Source of the DNA: Bacteroidota bacterium | GTDB taxonomy: Bacteria > Bacteroidota > Bacteroidia > Palsa-965 | DNA: 64,000 nucleotides | Assembly: GCA_020402865.1 (NCBI GenBank) | Contig: JADBYT010000019.1 | Coordinates: 1-64,000, forward strand | Direction of reading: 5' to 3' | Part shown: positions 34,751 through 46,610 of the stretch, one piece after another | How the letters are laid out: each line of letters starts with the position of its first letter | Numbering within the stretch: the first letter of the stretch is position 1 | The notes under the pieces: model-generated | The model's input: the letters and a program-made list of their open reading frames with translations, nothing else | Told to the model about the DNA's origin: nothing | The model's database searches: none | Position numbers and translations under genes: made by a program

Positions 34751-34789
34751 TGTCATTTCGAGTATCCGCAGGAAATGCGGGGGAGAAAT
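34751..34789. repeat. Interspersed TGTCATTTCGAG...GAGAAAT element (copy C)
   Basis: Begins TGTCATTTCGAG and ends GAGAAATAAC, the form often seen scattered in Bacteroidota spacers. It sits directly after the stop of the ABC-F gene, read from the minus strand. Related to copies A and B in reverse orientation. Confidence 0.35.
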
Positions 34790-34794
34790 AACAT

Positions 34795-37345
<2,551 letters not shown>

Positions 37346-37431
37346 GACGTGAAAATTGAGATACTGAATCGTTTAGACGGGATGTATTCAGCTGTTGTAA
37401 ATTACGAAATAAACGAAAGTGCCGGATCGGT

Positions 37432-37977
37432 TTAAAGCTCTTTTAATGAGCGCACCAGTTTGTTCATGGCCCGCTTGTAGCGCACCTCACGTTGGCGAAG
37501 GGTCCACGTGATTACCTGATAGTAATGTGTTTTACCCTGCGCAATGGAGTAGGTGTAGAAAAGATCAATCTTATCGGCTGTGCCGCTTACGGTGAAAATT
37601 TTTGCAGGCATGTTGTTTATTGTGGTATCCTGCACCATTGAAACCTGTGTGTTTGCCATATTTTTTTTCAGGTTGTCAATCACCACATCGGTGTAGCCGG
37701 TTACGTCCTGACTGATTTCCGATTCCATGCCGTTTTCGACAATTGCCGCATTAAACTCATCTGTTTTCTCATCAATTACCACTACATAAAACTCATCCAC
37801 CAGATTGCCGTATTGCATAGATGCTTCGCCTTCAAGTTCTTTTAACGAGAGCGGTTCAAGCGGCTCGGGTATGGTGAGTGAATACTGATTATTTATGGTA
37901 ATGGTTTTTACTTTCGGCTCTTTTTGGCAGCCCGTAAAAGAAAAGAGAATGAGTAAGGCCAGTGCAATATGTTTCAT
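37432..37977 (-). CDS. Lipoprotein of unknown function
   Basis: 181 residues from the Met beginning MKHIALALL; the longer frame adds nine codons that disturb the signal peptide. Lipobox SFTGC gives lipidated Cys17. The mature part has a PsbP-like or general stress-type alpha/beta look (NQYSLTIPEPLEPL, then DTTINNMPAKIFTVSG and a KLVRSLKEL end), as in small Bacteroidota lipoproteins that match damage-induced membrane proteins. Function is not assigned. Confidence 0.75.
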   Translation of the reverse strand: MKHIALALLILFSFTGCQKEPKVKTITINNQYSLTIPEPLEPLSLKELEGEASMQYGNLVDEFYVVVIDEKTDEFNAAIVENGMESEISQDVTGYTDVVIDNLKKNMANTQVSMVQDTTINNMPAKIFTVSGTADKIDLFYTYSIAQGKTHYYQVITWTLRQREVRYKRAMNKLVRSLKEL

Positions 37978-38087
37978 TGGGAAGAGGAAATATACAGGCC
38001 ACAAGCTGGCCTGACGGGGTTTAACAGGTAATTAATTAGCTGCAAAAATAAACTTTTCTTCTTCACCGTAACGGGTGCGTGCGTGTT

Positions 38088-38801
38088 TTACCCGTGTGTA
38101 GCTTTTTTAATGAGTTTTTGTTTCACGAGCAGTGTTACGGCCAGCGTCATTTCATACACAAAAATGGGTAAAGCCAGCAAGAAGCCCGGTGCAGAAACCT
38201 GTTTGATGATGCCAAAAAGTTCGAGCAATGAAGCGATGAAAATGAACACCGCTGCAAGAAGCCCAAGTATGGCCAGCGGACGCGGTACTGTGCGCGAATG
38301 ATAAAACACATAGCTGTATATGAATGTATTAATGCCCAGCATAAAGTTCGGACCGAGAATGAATGTCCAGTCGTGTAATGCTTTGAGTACAGCGCCGGTA
38401 GTTTCAAACGCCGCCACATCCGGTATTGTGGCGGCTGCAAATGCACTGCTGAGCGAAATAAGTCCCAGCACACTCAACAGCCCGGCCACAATAAACACCA
38501 CTTCAAGTAAACGAAACACTACATAGCCGATGGCGAGACTGCTGTTGCTGGTTTTGAGTACCGGATAAAGCGAAAGCGCCGTACCCATAGCGGAGGCCGC
38601 CAGCAGCAGCTCAAACAATACGCCCAGCAGCACCGTGCCGGCCTGTGTGCTGCCCTGTCCCAGATAATTGGCATTTTGCAGCACAGGCGCGTAAAGTAAT
38701 TTTCCGGCAATGGAAGTAATGGCGGCGGCAATAAAACAAAAGCCGGCCCAAAAGTATGCCCTGCGAAGTGTGGGCAGCGGTAATGCAGCAGGTGTGTTCA
38801 T
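38088..38801 (-). CDS. DUF4386 family integral membrane protein
   Basis: 237 residues, six to seven membrane helices. RRAYFWAGFCFIAAAITSI begins helix 1, the middle GYVVFRLLEVVFIVAGLLS and ILGPNFMLGINTFIYSYVFY are the conserved DUF4386 segments, and RPLAILGLLAAVF follows. Function of the family is unknown. No partner is coupled to it. Confidence 0.85.
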   Translation of the reverse strand: MNTPAALPLPTLRRAYFWAGFCFIAAAITSIAGKLLYAPVLQNANYLGQGSTQAGTVLLGVLFELLLAASAMGTALSLYPVLKTSNSSLAIGYVVFRLLEVVFIVAGLLSVLGLISLSSAFAAATIPDVAAFETTGAVLKALHDWTFILGPNFMLGINTFIYSYVFYHSRTVPRPLAILGLLAAVFIFIASLLELFGIIKQVSAPGFLLALPIFVYEMTLAVTLLVKQKLIKKATHG

Positions 38802-38847
38802 CGTATTCAGTTATCGTGTGGATACAAAGGGGGAAAAATGGTGGCCA

Positions 38848-41184
38848 TTAAAACTGAATTTTATAACTCAGGTTGGGAAGGATTACACGCGCTTCATCGC
38901 GGTCGATGGTATTATTGATAGAGTTGTATTTGAAGCCATAAAAATCGCTCTGGCCGGTGAGGTTGAGGATTTTAAACGCAAACTCCTGTGTGGTGCGGGC
39001 TTTGTTTAGTTTGTAGCTGGTGGTGAAATGCACATTGAGCACAGCCGGTGCCTGAAGCGAGTAGGCATTTGTTTCGTTGTACAATACTGTGCGGGCAGCC
39101 ATTGTGGCATCTGTATCTACAGGCGAGTAACGGTTGCCACCCTGATAGCTGATGCGGGCATTGATGCTGAATGTGTTTTGCTTGTTTTTACCGGTTTGCC
39201 ATTCTTTGCCGCCCAGCACGTTCATCACATAGTTGCGGTTAAAACGCGTATTGCGCCACACACCATCGCCCCCACGGTAGCGCGAATCGAATACGGAAGC
39301 GGTGAACATGAAGTAATACCCTTTTGAAATGTATTTTTCAAGCGTCACATCCACACCCATGTTGCGGCCTTCGCCGGTGTTTTCAAGCTTTTCGGCAAAG
39401 AACCAGTCGGTTTGCAGGTTTATCATTGAAAATGAACTGTCGGCAATTACGGGCACACTGTACAGCCACTGGAAGTAAGGTTCTATTTTGAGATGCACAA
39501 GCTCCGACACGTTATAATCGTAGCTAAGTACAGCGTGATGGGCTTTGGTAAAATCGAGATTTTTGTTCACGGCCAGTTCACCGGTGGTAAGTGAGTTGTT
39601 GAAATAGAACGGAAGATTTTCGAGGCGGCTGTGCAGGCCGTAAGCTAATCCGGCCGAATGTTTTTTGCCCAGTGTGCGGCGCAACCCGATGCGAGGTTCA
39701 ATTGTGTAGCGGCCGTTGAGTGTGAAGTATTGTGCATTGATGCCCGCATTCATTACCAGCTTTTCGGAAAGTATGTAAGACGAGCCGGTGAAGGCCGAAA
39801 GCAGTACGGCACTGCCGTTTGCGTTTACCAGTTCAACCGGTGTCTGCCCAATGGTATAGGCCTTGTTGAGCAGTATGCTGTAGTTCATAAACGTGGCCAG
39901 CATGCCGCTGCGGTTGCTGTGCCGGGCCGTTATTTTATTGTTGAGGATGGATGAAAGCACATAGTTTACGTTTTCGTATTTTATTGTGCTGTTGGGCTTC
40001 AGTTCCAGCGTGCTGTTGAGTGTTTGCGAAATCCACTGGCTTGCGTTGCCCGATGCGGCTAACGTAGTTTTGAGATATACCGAAGGATTGAAAAAGTATT
40101 TATGCGTAAGTCCGGCGCCGCCAATCTGCAGTTTCAGTTCGTCCTGCTGGCGACTATCGGCATAGAACCATTTTGTGCTGTCGGTGTTGGGTTTTTGACT
40201 GGCACCGTCAAGCAGCCCGATTCCCCATAATGAGAATGTGCCTGCTTTTTGCGTGGGAAAATTGAGTTTGAACGAAAGATCCTGATAGCGGATGGAGTTT
40301 GCGCCTTCGGGCAGCAGCGGAGCCAGCAGTGCCAGTGTAGAATTGCGGTAGTTGAACAGGTACGAAGCCTGGCCGCCTTTGCGGAAAGGTCCTTCCTGTG
40401 CCACATCAATGCCAATGAGTCCGGCCTGAAAGGTGCGTTCGCGTTTCTGGTTGTTGCCGGTGCGCAGGGCAATGTCGAATACGCCCGACACGGCATTGTT
40501 GTATTCGGCGGGAAAAGCGCCGGTGAAGAAGTCGGAGTTGGCCAGCATCTGACTGCTCAGGCCGGTGAGTATGCCCCCGCCGAATGCGCGTAAATCGCCG
40601 AAATGGTTGGGGTTTGGAATTTCAATGCCTTCCATTTTCCATTGCAGGTATTTCGGTGCATTGCCGCGCACAATGATGCCGTTTACGCCCGAGTTGGAAG
40701 CCACACCGGCAAAAGCCGAAGCCAGACGCGCCGGATCGTCAAATCCGCCGGCATAACGGTTGGCTTCATCCACGCTCAGCATGCGCGCACTAACGGTTGA
40801 CATGGTATTGAGCGGCTGCTGCTTGTTTACTTCGGGCTTAATGGTAACGGTTTGCAGGTTGTAGGTGTTTTCCTGAAGCGCCACGGCCACAACGGTTTGT
40901 TTAGCCGAGCTCACCACCACTTCGCGCAGGTAAGCCACCTCGTAGCCTACACAGCTTATTTTTATGTCGTAGCGGCCTACAGGCACGGATGAAACGGAGA
41001 ATGCACCGAGTGAATCGGTCTGGGCGCCCAGTGCGGGCTGCGTGTTCAGCAGCAGCACGGTGGCGTAGGGCACAGGCGCGTTTGAAGCCTTGTCGGTAAC
41101 CGTGCCGCGCAGGGTTTGCACCGGCTGGGCGGTGAGGATAAACGTAGAGAAAAGGGTGGACAGCGTAATAATCAGTCGTAGCAT
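38848..41184 (-). CDS. TonB-dependent outer-membrane receptor with carboxypeptidase-regulatory-like domain
   Basis: 778 residues. Signal peptide about 1-19. Residues 24-105 are the CarboxypepD_reg-like beta sandwich (LRGTVTDKASNAPVPYATV, VGRYDIKISCVGYE), then a plug domain with RLASAFAGVASNSGVNGIIVRGN and MEGIEIPNPNHFG near 170-195, then a 22-strand type barrel ending YKIQF with a C-terminal Phe. It imports an unknown ligand by TonB energy across the outer membrane. No SusD partner is present, so it is not a classical polysaccharide utilisation pair. Confidence 0.92.
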   Translation of the reverse strand: MLRLIITLSTLFSTFILTAQPVQTLRGTVTDKASNAPVPYATVLLLNTQPALGAQTDSLGAFSVSSVPVGRYDIKISCVGYEVAYLREVVVSSAKQTVVAVALQENTYNLQTVTIKPEVNKQQPLNTMSTVSARMLSVDEANRYAGGFDDPARLASAFAGVASNSGVNGIIVRGNAPKYLQWKMEGIEIPNPNHFGDLRAFGGGILTGLSSQMLANSDFFTGAFPAEYNNAVSGVFDIALRTGNNQKRERTFQAGLIGIDVAQEGPFRKGGQASYLFNYRNSTLALLAPLLPEGANSIRYQDLSFKLNFPTQKAGTFSLWGIGLLDGASQKPNTDSTKWFYADSRQQDELKLQIGGAGLTHKYFFNPSVYLKTTLAASGNASQWISQTLNSTLELKPNSTIKYENVNYVLSSILNNKITARHSNRSGMLATFMNYSILLNKAYTIGQTPVELVNANGSAVLLSAFTGSSYILSEKLVMNAGINAQYFTLNGRYTIEPRIGLRRTLGKKHSAGLAYGLHSRLENLPFYFNNSLTTGELAVNKNLDFTKAHHAVLSYDYNVSELVHLKIEPYFQWLYSVPVIADSSFSMINLQTDWFFAEKLENTGEGRNMGVDVTLEKYISKGYYFMFTASVFDSRYRGGDGVWRNTRFNRNYVMNVLGGKEWQTGKNKQNTFSINARISYQGGNRYSPVDTDATMAARTVLYNETNAYSLQAPAVLNVHFTTSYKLNKARTTQEFAFKILNLTGQSDFYGFKYNSINNTIDRDEARVILPNLSYKIQF

Positions 41185-41263
41185 AGAGCAGATTTGTTGC
41201 CTGCAAAATTCCCTACGCCGCAGCCCTGCTGCAATACTGATTAATCATTACGCCGCCCGGCAA

Positions 41264-42034
41264 TCAGGCCAGAAGCCCGTATTTGCTGGCAAAACTTACC
41301 GCTTCAATAGAATTGTTGGCGCCCAGCTTTTCAAGTACGCGCTGCCGGTGTGTATTTACCGTGTGTACGCTGATGGCGAGTTTGTCGGAAATCTCCTTGC
41401 TCAGCAAGCCGTCCTTTACAAGCCGGAGTATTTCAAGTTCGCGCGGGGTTAGTTCAAGCTGCAGTTTCGGACTGGTTTCAAGCAGAAACTGATTGCCGTT
41501 TTTGAAATTGAGCAGCCTGCATTTTACCGCACTTTCCGCATCCTGATTGGGCGATATATCCACAATACTCACCATTAACCAGATCCGGCCCTTCACATCC
41601 ACCTCAAGCACCTGATACTGTTCCACCAAACGCACATACTTTTCATCTGCATTACGCATACGATATTCATAAATCGCTTTATGTGCAAGCTTCTCATCCA
41701 GCGAAAATGCGTTAAACATTTTCAATGAACTAACTCCGTAAACTGCCAGTGTATGCTGTTCATCGGGATGAATTCGTGCTTCAAAAAAATTGTAGTTGTC
41801 AACTGCAAAATCTTCCTGCTGAAAACCAAGCAGCTTGCCGTAATTCGATGAATAGAAAATTGTTTTCTTCGTATTCAGATCGAAAATACTCACACCGGAA
41901 TTACTAAGCTGTGCAAGGCTCTCGAACGAATGGATATGTGCATCCAGCACACGGTAATCAATATCGTTTTCTGCAAACTGATATTGCTGAAAAAACGTAA
42001 AGACAATTTCCTGTATGCTGTTTTGCGGTTGCAT
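41264..42034 (-). CDS. PAS-like domain LuxR-family transcriptional regulator
   Basis: 256 residues. N-terminal sensor fold about 30-165 with PAS features (SGVSIFDLNTKKTIFYSSN, then YGKLLGF and RIHPDEQHTL, then a beta strand WLMVSIVDIS). C-terminal LuxR helix-turn-helix about 193-245: LTPRELEILRLVKDGLLSKE, then ISVHTVNTHRQRVLEKLG. No receiver Asp or membrane segment. Target genes are unknown; the flanking TonB receptor and T9SS cargo are on the same strand. Confidence 0.88.
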   Translation of the reverse strand: MQPQNSIQEIVFTFFQQYQFAENDIDYRVLDAHIHSFESLAQLSNSGVSIFDLNTKKTIFYSSNYGKLLGFQQEDFAVDNYNFFEARIHPDEQHTLAVYGVSSLKMFNAFSLDEKLAHKAIYEYRMRNADEKYVRLVEQYQVLEVDVKGRIWLMVSIVDISPNQDAESAVKCRLLNFKNGNQFLLETSPKLQLELTPRELEILRLVKDGLLSKEISDKLAISVHTVNTHRQRVLEKLGANNSIEAVSFASKYGLLA

Positions 42035-42059
42035 TTCAAATTACTTATTGGAATAATCA

Positions 42060-44846
42060 TTAATTCACCATCACCATTTTCGCACCCTGCACCGTGCCGC
42101 ATACAATACGCACATAATACATTCCCGCAGGTAAGCCTTCCACATTCAGCTGCTCGTTAAATGCACCTTCAGGTCTTCGTCCAAGTGCTTTGCGCTGCAC
42201 GGGGCGCCCGCGTTCGTCGAGAAGTTCGAGCATTGTTTGTCCGGCTTGGGGAAGTGTGGCCTGTATATTCAGCACATTGCTGGCCGGGTTTGGATAAAGC
42301 CCCAGGCTGAGTTGCGGCTGCGGCGCAAGTTGCTGCACACTTACAATATCGTTTACACTGGTAATGGTGGCGGTGTAAATGCCGTTTGCATGTGTGGCTA
42401 CTGCAACCGTGCCATCGCTGGTGCGCACATCAATCATGTCGCACACTACTGCGCCAATGCTGTTTTCGCCCTGCCGCACCCATACCGTGCCGTTGTGTAT
42501 GAGCGTGTCGGTGGCGTAGAGTCCGGTGCTGGTGGCTACCAGATACACCATGCCGTTGCTCACCGGCATTATGCTTGCCCAGCGCAGCGAAGGGCCATTG
42601 CCGCTGCCGTTTGGCGCCTGCTCCAGATTGCCGGCCACACGTTTCCAGGTGGTGCCGCCATCGGCTGAATAAAACAAACTATACAAGCCGTAGTTTGAAT
42701 AAACCACCATTACCTCATCGCCGTTGTTTGGATTTACGGCAATGCTGCTTACGTAGCCCGTGCCCGGGAATGTATTGTCTGTAATATCAACCGGCGCGGG
42801 CGTGCCGGTATTGGCATTGTCCACACGATATACGCGGCGGCGGTCGGTGCCGTAATACACGCGGTTGGCGGGCGTTTTACACACCGTTACTGCGGTAATG
42901 CGTGAGTTTGCGGTGGGCACCGAATCGTTCCAGCGCGTCCAGTTTGTGCTAATCGTATCCCACTGGTTGGTGAGCGCAATGCCGGCGAGGTTGCTGTTTC
43001 GCCAGAGGTATTTGCCGCCCGCCAGATACATGATGTTCTGGTTGTTCGGGTCGAGTGCAAACGGATTAATGAACAAATATTTTTCGCCGCCAATGGGATC
43101 AATACGGCGCACGGCTGTTGGATTGCCGCCTGCATCGAGCGTGGCTTTGTTCATCTTGCCGTTTTGAATGGAGAAGTAATACATGCCCGCTCCATCTTCA
43201 ATCTGCACATACGAACCATCGCCGCCACGCGGGTGCGACCAGCTGGCTGTGGGTGAACTGTTGTTTATCCACCACGTGCCGTTGTCCTGCGCACCGGCGG
43301 CAATAATAGTGCTTCCGGCTGTGCCATGATCAAGCGCCACGGTGTAAAACTGTGTGGTGAGGTAGCCGTTGTTGAGCGATGTCCAGCTTACCTGCGGCGC
43401 CATGCAGTTGTTTGTGCGAAATACACCGCCGTCGTTTGCACTGTACATTACATCGGCGTTTGAAGGCAGAAACGCAATGCCGTGCTGGTCGGGGTGGTGG
43501 TTGAGATAGCTTTCTACCAGCGGCAGCGATGTACCTAACTCGTAGCCGCCGATGTAGGTGGTGTTTTGTGTGTCGTTGAACCGGTTGGTGCTGCGGTAAA
43601 TGTTGGTGCCGCCAATAAACACGGTGTTCGGGTCGTTTGGCTTTACGGCCACCACAAGGTCATACGAACCCTGTGCATTGAAGTCTTCAAAAGGCCCCAC
43701 GCCGTTTGTGGGAATGTTGGCCGAAAGATCTTCCCATTGTCCGCCGCTGCCGCTGCCGTTTCCGCCCAGATAGGTGTAGCGCCAGAGTGCATTCCATTCA
43801 ATATCGCCGAAGTAGTTTGTATCGGGCATGCCAATGCCGTTGGTGTTGGCGAGGAAATAAATTTCGTTCGGGTTCGACGGATTGATGCCGGCTACAATGC
43901 GGTTGCAAAGTGAATCGCCGAAGAGCGGGGTGGAAATTTTTGTCCATGCGCCGCCCTGATTGGTACTTCGCCAGATACCGCGCTGGGGGCCGTCGGAGCT
44001 GAGTGTGGCGTAAAGTATGGCGCTGTCGGGCGTAACGGCAATATCGGTGAAGTAGGAGTAGGCCGATGTGCTTCCGCCGCGTAGTGTGGTCCAGTTGGTG
44101 CCGCCGTTCAGGCTTCGGTAAATGGCACCGAGGCAGGCGGCATATACTACATCGTTGGCGGTGTCTTTGTGGTCGGTTTGTATGTTCCAGATCAGGTCCC
44201 AGAAGGCATCAAAGCTTTGCGGCGTGTTTGTTTGCGAAGCGGTGATGGCTGTCCATGTGGCGCCGTTGTCGGTGCTTTTGAGCATGCCGTTGCCGAGGAA
44301 GTAGGCGCTGCCGCCGCTGGCCGACTGACCATAAGCCTCGCCCGATCCGGCATACCAGGTTTGCGTGTGGCCGGGGCGTTTGTCTTGTGCAAGGCAGGTA
44401 ATGCCGTGGTAGCTGAGCGTGGGTGTGAGTTTCGACCACGAGGCCCCGGCATCGGTGCTGTTCCAGATGCCGCCGCTGGTGGAGCCGGCAATGAGGTGGT
44501 TTTCGTTGGCAATGTCAATGGCAAAGGCGCGTGTGCGGCCGCCCACATTCCACGGTCCGCGATTGGTCCACTGCGCCTGTGTGGCACTGCGGGCATTGGC
44601 TAAACTACCGTCGCCGGGCAGTGTGGCGGCAAAGGCCAGCTCTTTTTCGCGGATGTGATCGGGTATTTTTCCGTCGGGGCCGGCAAGCCGTGCAAGTTCA
44701 TACTCCATGCGCGCGCGGGCATCTTCTTCCATGCCTTCGCTGTGGCGCAATTGGTGTGTGTGTGCCTGGGCTTTGGGCTGCACGGCCCACCAGATGGCGG
44801 TGCCGGTAAATACTACGATTGCTGCTGAAAACAATACCTTTTTCAT
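42060..44846 (-). CDS. Large secreted BNR/sialidase-like propeller protein with T9SS sorting domain
   Basis: 928 residues from the Met beginning MKKVLFSAA; three codons upstream another Met exists. Signal segment about 1-28. Repeated Asp-box-like blades from about 90 to 780: SGGIWNSTDAGASWSKL, MLKSTDNGATWTAIT, IYRSLNGGTNWTTLRGG, IWRSTNQGGAWTKI, LFYSADGGTTWKRV. These match photosystem-assembly or VPS10-like propellers of BNR repeats. C-terminus: LGLYPNPASNVLNIQ, LDERGRPVQRKAL, EGLPAGMYYVRIV and a final MVMVN, a Por tail. Exported by T9SS; could act as adhesin or glycan-binding protein. No enzymatic residues are apparent. Confidence 0.88.
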   Translation of the reverse strand: MKKVLFSAAIVVFTGTAIWWAVQPKAQAHTHQLRHSEGMEEDARARMEYELARLAGPDGKIPDHIREKELAFAATLPGDGSLANARSATQAQWTNRGPWNVGGRTRAFAIDIANENHLIAGSTSGGIWNSTDAGASWSKLTPTLSYHGITCLAQDKRPGHTQTWYAGSGEAYGQSASGGSAYFLGNGMLKSTDNGATWTAITASQTNTPQSFDAFWDLIWNIQTDHKDTANDVVYAACLGAIYRSLNGGTNWTTLRGGSTSAYSYFTDIAVTPDSAILYATLSSDGPQRGIWRSTNQGGAWTKISTPLFGDSLCNRIVAGINPSNPNEIYFLANTNGIGMPDTNYFGDIEWNALWRYTYLGGNGSGSGGQWEDLSANIPTNGVGPFEDFNAQGSYDLVVAVKPNDPNTVFIGGTNIYRSTNRFNDTQNTTYIGGYELGTSLPLVESYLNHHPDQHGIAFLPSNADVMYSANDGGVFRTNNCMAPQVSWTSLNNGYLTTQFYTVALDHGTAGSTIIAAGAQDNGTWWINNSSPTASWSHPRGGDGSYVQIEDGAGMYYFSIQNGKMNKATLDAGGNPTAVRRIDPIGGEKYLFINPFALDPNNQNIMYLAGGKYLWRNSNLAGIALTNQWDTISTNWTRWNDSVPTANSRITAVTVCKTPANRVYYGTDRRRVYRVDNANTGTPAPVDITDNTFPGTGYVSSIAVNPNNGDEVMVVYSNYGLYSLFYSADGGTTWKRVAGNLEQAPNGSGNGPSLRWASIMPVSNGMVYLVATSTGLYATDTLIHNGTVWVRQGENSIGAVVCDMIDVRTSDGTVAVATHANGIYTATITSVNDIVSVQQLAPQPQLSLGLYPNPASNVLNIQATLPQAGQTMLELLDERGRPVQRKALGRRPEGAFNEQLNVEGLPAGMYYVRIVCGTVQGAKMVMVN

Positions 44847-44915
44847 TCCGCTCAAAATGTTTACACAAGTTTACTGAAAACAGTTGAGTGGCCAACTTCC
44901 GGCAAATAAGGGAAA

Positions 44916-45647
44916 TCAGTTTATCGGCTTAGGTTGTTTTTCATTTTTACGAAACACTTTGCCGCTCAAATCGTACGCCACTGAAACCTGCATACCCGAC
45001 TCCGATAATGAATAATCACGGTTCATTGGCGACCGGCATATACGCCATACCAGTGCCAAACTCCATTTTGTTTCAGGTACAGGCAGAGAAATGCCACCAC
45101 ATAAAAATGTATTGATTCTACTTACAATAAGCGGAGAAGAAATATTTTCTGAAACAAAAACCGGATTGAACGGGCTTGAAATTTTCCAATATCGTTGTTT
45201 TGATAAATTGGCAAGATTACTGCTCAGCATTACCCCGCCAAAAAGCCTGATATTTTTTTCAACCCCTAAGGCTATCTGAGCCATTAACATAAAATCTGTA
45301 CGTATAATATCCCAGCGCATATAGTAAACCTGATATGAAAAAGCATTGGCACTAGTTGAGTAATAATAATTATCTTTTGTTAAAGATCCTAAGCAGGTTA
45401 CACGAGAAAACTGAATGCCAATAAGCGGCGAAAAAGCCACTTTATTTACACTTAACCAAGCGCCAGCCTGTCCTCCCAACTGCGGATGAACTTTGAGTTG
45501 TTGAAGCTGCCCGCTCCAGTTATAGTTTCTTGCTTTGTTGTACACCCTTGTCATATTCATCCCGCCAAAGGCTTCAAACTTCAGATTAATCTGTGCAACA
45601 GCGGTAATGAAGACCAGACAATTCAATAATGTAAAAAGTAGCTTCAT
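44916..45647 (-). CDS. Barrel-like protein of tandem family, paralogue 3
   Basis: 243 residues from the Met beginning MKLLFTLLNC (signal peptide ends AVAQ). The longer in-frame reading (to 45794) crosses into the next gene and lacks sense. It shares with the two genes upstream the order of features: a start after the signal like INLKFEAFGGMNMTRV, a central YYMRWDIIRTDFMLMAQIAL and a G(I/V)MLSSxxLNxSxxxYW region, then a beta-strand end. It is the most diverged copy. Likely an outer-membrane or periplasmic beta protein of unknown function. Confidence 0.72.
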   Translation of the reverse strand: MKLLFTLLNCLVFITAVAQINLKFEAFGGMNMTRVYNKARNYNWSGQLQQLKVHPQLGGQAGAWLSVNKVAFSPLIGIQFSRVTCLGSLTKDNYYYSTSANAFSYQVYYMRWDIIRTDFMLMAQIALGVEKNIRLFGGVMLSSNLANLSKQRYWKISSPFNPVFVSENISSPLIVSRINTFLCGGISLPVPETKWSLALVWRICRSPMNRDYSLSESGMQVSVAYDLSGKVFRKNEKQPKPIN

Positions 45648-45699
45648 GGGAATAGTGTTTAAATAGTGTGGTAGTATGAATGTAAATGCACGTAAAAAA

Positions 45700-46416
45700 T
45701 TATAGTGAATAAACCAGTGAAAGATTAACCCCTTTTTCGGCCAGCCAAAAAAGAGTTTCATTTTTTGTAAATGTAAATCTCCAATTAGCAGCAAGGCTGA
45801 TACGGCTTTTTACAATAGGCAGGATTGTTCCGCCTGTTAGTGCCATTGCTAATTGCGGAGCTTTTAATCCTTCTTCATACAAAGTCGTTTCATAAAAGTT
45901 AGTTGTAGTTCCTGTATTGTAGTTGTATGCGTATCCCTGTTCCTCATACCAGTAATTTGTTCTGGAGCGATTTAACAGTAGGCTGGTGACCATAATACCT
46001 CCTGTTAACCGAATATCCTTTTGGGGGCCAAAGGCAGCCTGAATTTGCATACTCAGCTCACCCCGGGTCATATCCCAGCGCAAATAATGCACATTTCGGG
46101 TGTAATACATTTGACCTCCGTTAATCATATCAGGTATAAAATGTTTTAATGTGGCATAAACAATATTTCTTGAAACCCCAATCCCAAATAAGGGTGTGAT
46201 GAGTGTGTTAGACTTACGACTGAGTAAGACACCAATATTCATTCCTGACTGAGGATTCATAGTGTTAAAATCAATACTTCCATTACCTGTATTTTTAATT
46301 GAAAAGCGATGCAAACGAACAATTCCTGAACCCGCATACAAATCAATCCTCAAATTTTGTTGCGCAGCACAGGATAACGAACAAAGCAAAAGTATAATGC
46401 ATAACACGTTTTTCAT
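45700..46416 (-). CDS. Barrel-like protein of tandem family, paralogue 2
   Basis: 238 residues, signal peptide ending CAAQ at about 19. Core YLRWDMTRGELSMQIQAAF at about 117-135 and GGIMVTSLLLNRSRTNYW at about 143-160 match the neighbour at 46611 closely (YMRWDATRAVLSWQLQF, TGIMVSSLLNNRSRANYW). Ends LSLVYSL. Its ATG overlaps by four bases (ATGA) the end of a 132-bp duplicate of the 3' end of the YkgJ-like gene, so it arose by duplication with its flank. Function unknown. Confidence 0.75.
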   Translation of the reverse strand: MKNVLCIILLLCSLSCAAQQNLRIDLYAGSGIVRLHRFSIKNTGNGSIDFNTMNPQSGMNIGVLLSRKSNTLITPLFGIGVSRNIVYATLKHFIPDMINGGQMYYTRNVHYLRWDMTRGELSMQIQAAFGPQKDIRLTGGIMVTSLLLNRSRTNYWYEEQGYAYNYNTGTTTNFYETTLYEEGLKAPQLAMALTGGTILPIVKSRISLAANWRFTFTKNETLFWLAEKGVNLSLVYSL

Positions 46417-46551
46417 ACTGGGTAAATATTTCGGAGTTTATCTGTAATGTACATAACTGCCGGACAAACCATTGTGTTGCGCTAAGTCAGATCAGCAATC
46501 TGATACACGCGCTTGCGGTCGGTATGCGGGTATTCGCGGCAGGCTTTCGGG
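46413..46551 (-). pseudogene. Duplicated 3' fragment of the YkgJ-family gene
   Basis: Bases 46420-46551 match 47328-47459 over 132 bp with eight mismatches and no gap. The translation keeps KACREYPHTDRKRVYQIADL, then a TAG replaces the Met codon, and then the closing segment to a TGA that overlaps the ATG of the downstream paralogue, exactly as the intact gene overlaps its downstream paralogue. The rest of the gene is absent. It is a scar of a tandem duplication and is not translated as such. Confidence 0.92.
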
Positions 46552-46610
46552 TAATTAATTTCATGTTGCTGCGTAGTGCGGGTGTTTGTGTATTACGTGC
46601 TCAGGGTGTA

